17,489 nt of DNA from Chromera velia (lineage: Eukaryota; Sar; Chromeraceae): positions 1-17,489 of the forward strand of contig JAHBMJ010001686.1 of the NCBI GenBank assembly GCA_018398765.1, given 5' to 3'. The notes beneath the pieces are model-generated. The model was not told the origin of the DNA. It searched no databases and worked only from the letters and a program-made list of their open reading frames with translations. Numbering within the stretch: position 1 is the stretch's first letter; each line of letters opens with the position of its first letter. Made by a program: the position numbers and the translations under genes. This document shows positions 15,426 through 17,489 of this stretch, piece after piece.

Positions 15426-16886
15426 TCATGCTGTTCGTTTGCCTATAAACCTGTTCCCTTTCTGAAGATTCTCTTTTGAGCACATCGGTTGGAGGTTCGA
15501 AAAATGAAGACGTGCAATCTGCGTCTCTGCGTCTGGTTTTTTCCCATTAGGCCCTGGGTACATGATGGGAATAATGTGGTCGACGTGCCACCGAATCCCG
15601 TAGTTCTGCCACGAGAATCCGGGGTTTCCATGGAAGTTGTCTTTCTCTAGGTGATACTTTAAATGACCAGGGGAGCAACCAAGATACTCATGGGAACGTT
15701 TCTCTTTACCTGTGGACGGCTTTCTGTCACGGAGTGCAGACAAGCACCTGTAAACGGACCTTCTCGTTGCCACCTTAAGCCTTAGCACAAAGTCGTCTCT
15801 GTATCTTTGCCGCTGTTTTTCTTTTCTTTTTTCAAAAGCGGGGTTGTCCTTTTGGCACTGAGCACAATTCCAGCGACGTCGGCCATGTTCGCAAATTTGA
15901 CTCCCCTTGCACTCAACGCATCGGCTCCGCAGACGGTTGTGCTCGCATACTGCACTCCCTTGGCAATCTGTACACACGTATTTGATTCGACCGTGCTCAC
16001 AGATCGAGCTACCCCCGCATTCCCTGCAGGTAGTGCGTCGCCGTCCATGTTTACAAATTGCCCCCCCCCCGCAATCCCTGCATTGATGTCGCTCGCGCCC
16101 ATGCTCGCAAATTGCACCTCCTCCACACTCCTTGCACCTGGATTTTCTTCGTCCATGTTCACAAATTTGACTGCCATTGCATTCTTTGCAGTAATGCTTA
16201 AGGCGTCCGTGTTCACAGAATCTGTTGCCCCCGCACTCTCTGCAAAACTGCCGCTGACGGCCGTGCTCACATATCTCCTTTCCTCCGCAGTCTTTGCATC
16301 GGTACTTCTGCCTCCCGTGAGGACAGCGGTCACGAATACTCGAGCTCGGGAGGGGAATGGCTGAGACCTCTTCTTGCGTCAAGCAGAAAGCCGGTGCTTG
16401 GATTTTCACCGTCTGGCGAGGGTCGACCTCACGATGTGATGTAATGGCAAATTCGCGCTTCTCAATAGTGTGCCTTCGGGCCAAGCCTGGGAAAGCCCCA
16501 AACGGTATGATGGTGGCGCGCAACAGGGCGCAGGAAGGCTTCAGACAATGGATCAATTGACCCCCCGCTTCCCTTGCCTGCGTGTGAGGTTGAGAAATGT
16601 TGTTCCCCCCGACAGGAAGAAGAACACCGGCATCCAAAACATTACGAAAACCAAAGTCGCTCGAAAAAGATTCAACAAGACGAGTGGGGACTCTCACCTC
16701 AAGGGAGGAAGTCCCTGGTTTAGAAAATGAACGAGCTGCTCGAAAGCCAAGCCGAAATGAAAACAACTGGCTCTGATTTGAAGCGAAGCTTCCTCCATCC
16801 TTCTGGACTGCACATGCCAGAAAAGATAACCTTGGAGTGTGCAGTCCGGCAGAAGAGCGACGGAAGAAACTAGCGACGCCCTTCAT
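15426..16886 (-). CDS. Nine CHCC zinc-knuckle repeats fused to an HNH nuclease-like domain (486 aa)
   Basis: This intronless gene starts with A at -3. Residues 1-29 contain no acidic residue and are rich in Arg, Ser and Phe, so they may be a mitochondrial or plastid targeting sequence; residues 30-185 are unrecognised. Nine repeats follow with cysteines at 188, 206, 224, 242, 260, 278, 296, 314 and 332, exactly 18 residues apart. Each reads C-x-H-x6-C-x2-C, typically C-E-H-G-R-x-R-x-x-C-x-E-C-G-G, suited to bind one zinc ion. After a basic linker, residues 400-480 resemble HNH endonucleases: Y-L-G-C-S ... W-x-x-Y-G, then W-H-V-D-H-I-I-P (433-440, D436/H437 as the metal and catalytic pair), and N-L-Q-P-M-C-S-K-E-N-L-Q-K (464-476, N464 and N473). 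The last His of the classical motif is Asn, an accepted HNN variant. The repeats probably bind nucleic acid and the HNH domain may cut it. From memory, similar repeats occur in algal and large-DNA-virus proteins; transfer from a virus or mobile element is possible but not shown. Confidence 0.9.
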   Translation of the reverse strand: MKGVASFFRRSSAGLHTPRLSFLACAVQKDGGSFASNQSQLFSFRLGFRAARSFSKPGTSSLEVRVPTRLVESFSSDFGFRNVLDAGVLLPVGGNNISQPHTQAREAGGQLIHCLKPSCALLRATIIPFGAFPGLARRHTIEKREFAITSHREVDPRQTVKIQAPAFCLTQEEVSAIPLPSSSIRDRCPHGRQKYRCKDCGGKEICEHGRQRQFCRECGGNRFCEHGRLKHYCKECNGSQICEHGRRKSRCKECGGGAICEHGRERHQCRDCGGGAICKHGRRRTTCRECGGSSICEHGRIKYVCTDCQGSAVCEHNRLRSRCVECKGSQICEHGRRRWNCAQCQKDNPAFEKRKEKQRQRYRDDFVLRLKVATRRSVYRCLSALRDRKPSTGKEKRSHEYLGCSPGHLKYHLEKDNFHGNPGFSWQNYGIRWHVDHIIPIMYPGPNGKKPDAETQIARLHFSNLQPMCSKENLQKGNRFIGKRTA

Positions 16887-17489
16887 GCTTCACGATGCGG
16901 TCTCTCCAGACCCGCTCCGATTATTGATGTGGTGAAAGTTCAGAAAGACCTAAGCAGAGAATCGAGTGTGTGTATATTTGCAGATGCGGAAATGTTCGCT
17001 TCGCAAATCAAGGCGTGCATGTATATATCCTTGCAAAATGAAGAGGAGTACCTGACCGACTGGAGGGAAGTTTTGGCAGGTATATCTCAAGCGCCAAGCC
17101 GAAAAGGGACGTACCCGCTCAGGAGAGCACAAGCAAATGTAAATGAGGGGCCTGTATATGTGATGAGTGTAGATCGCTCGCAGTGTAAGATATATATATG
17201 CATGAAGGTCAAATTAAGTTGTGTGGCATGCATCGGCAATACTTAATTGTTGTGATGATAAATACAAGCCAGTTCGCGCGTCTTGCGCGCGAAAGTAACT
17301 CTGGTATTCCGGCTCGGCTGAGTTGACCGGAGTCAGTGGCAGTGAGCATGCAGTTTCAGCAGCAATTTCAGCTTAAGCCTTAAGTGTGCGAATTGCAGCT
17401 AAAAGTTACTGAAAGTGCAACATTTTTTTTTTCTGAAAAACTGTGTGGGGGGATGATGAAAAATTCTACACAAATTGGGAAACAATAGA
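16887..17489. promoter_or_regulatory. Upstream region of the zinc-knuckle/HNH gene
   Basis: No gene is visible in these 600 bp. They should contain the minus-strand promoter of the HNH gene. Short TATATATA runs occur near 17190-17200 and 17018-17027, and a perfect GC-rich palindrome lies at 17273-17293. The plus-strand open frame crossing 16839-17246 has no recognisable features. Confidence 0.45.
17273..17293. promoter_or_regulatory. Perfect palindrome TTCGCGCG-N5-CGCGCGAA
   Basis: Two 8-bp arms are perfectly inverted around TCTTG. The right arm extends to GCGCGAAA (17287-17294), which matches the E2F/DP consensus. It lies about 390 bp upstream of the HNH gene start. A cell-cycle binding site is possible, but inference only. 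Confidence 0.35.

Noticed and set aside
15807-16364. 185-codon plus-strand open frame opposite the zinc-knuckle array
   Set aside because: Shadow of the 54-bp coding repeat on the minus strand; it lacks any conserved feature.

Overview
This window looks like nuclear DNA of a unicellular eukaryote, most likely an alga or protist. It carries spliceosomal introns, single-gene transcription units on both strands, purine-at-minus-3 start contexts, many microsatellites and homopolymer runs, and a 265-base assembly gap. A chromerid/alveolate or another microalga would fit the mix of genes, but nothing here fixes the species; that is inference.

Layout. 1-3456 holds no gene I can support: CT-rich and AT-rich spacer, a dispersed repeat near 2.1 kb and a GGAT-type minisatellite at 2.84-3.08 kb. 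An intronless four-EF-hand calcium sensor lies on the minus strand at 3457-4134. Divergent from it is an unrecognised two-exon gene (5006-7502, plus strand, 608 aa) with a long acidic tract. After an AT-rich gap comes the main gene, a five-exon cation/calcium exchanger of the NCLX/CCX type (8810-14045, plus strand, 966 aa as I splice it). Downstream is a repeat-rich block containing nested inverted repeats and the gap (14.2-15.1 kb). The last gene is an intronless minus-strand protein (15426-16886, 486 aa) with nine exact 18-residue CHCC zinc-knuckle repeats fused to an HNH nuclease-like domain.

The most interesting signal is inside the exchanger gene. Five related short palindromic inserts (57-96 bp, sharing a TTTATTTTCATACAGAATTC-type left end) are each flanked by direct duplications of host sequence (23-55 bp, identical except for one mismatch in one copy). 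Three of the four insertion loci straddle an exon/intron boundary, so the splice site and adjoining exon end are duplicated. In each such case only the outermost splice site keeps the protein in frame, and the insert plus the spare exon fragment fall inside the intron. This resembles introner elements (intron-generating transposable elements), but with long variable duplications instead of short fixed target-site duplications, and with a nearly constant sum of duplication plus insert (112-119 bp). It may be an undescribed class of element that moves or lengthens introns.

The EF-hand sensor and the calcium exchanger suggest calcium handling, but their being neighbours is probably chance in a eukaryotic scaffold. 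Exon borders were chosen by phase, splice consensus and family motifs, without transcript evidence.
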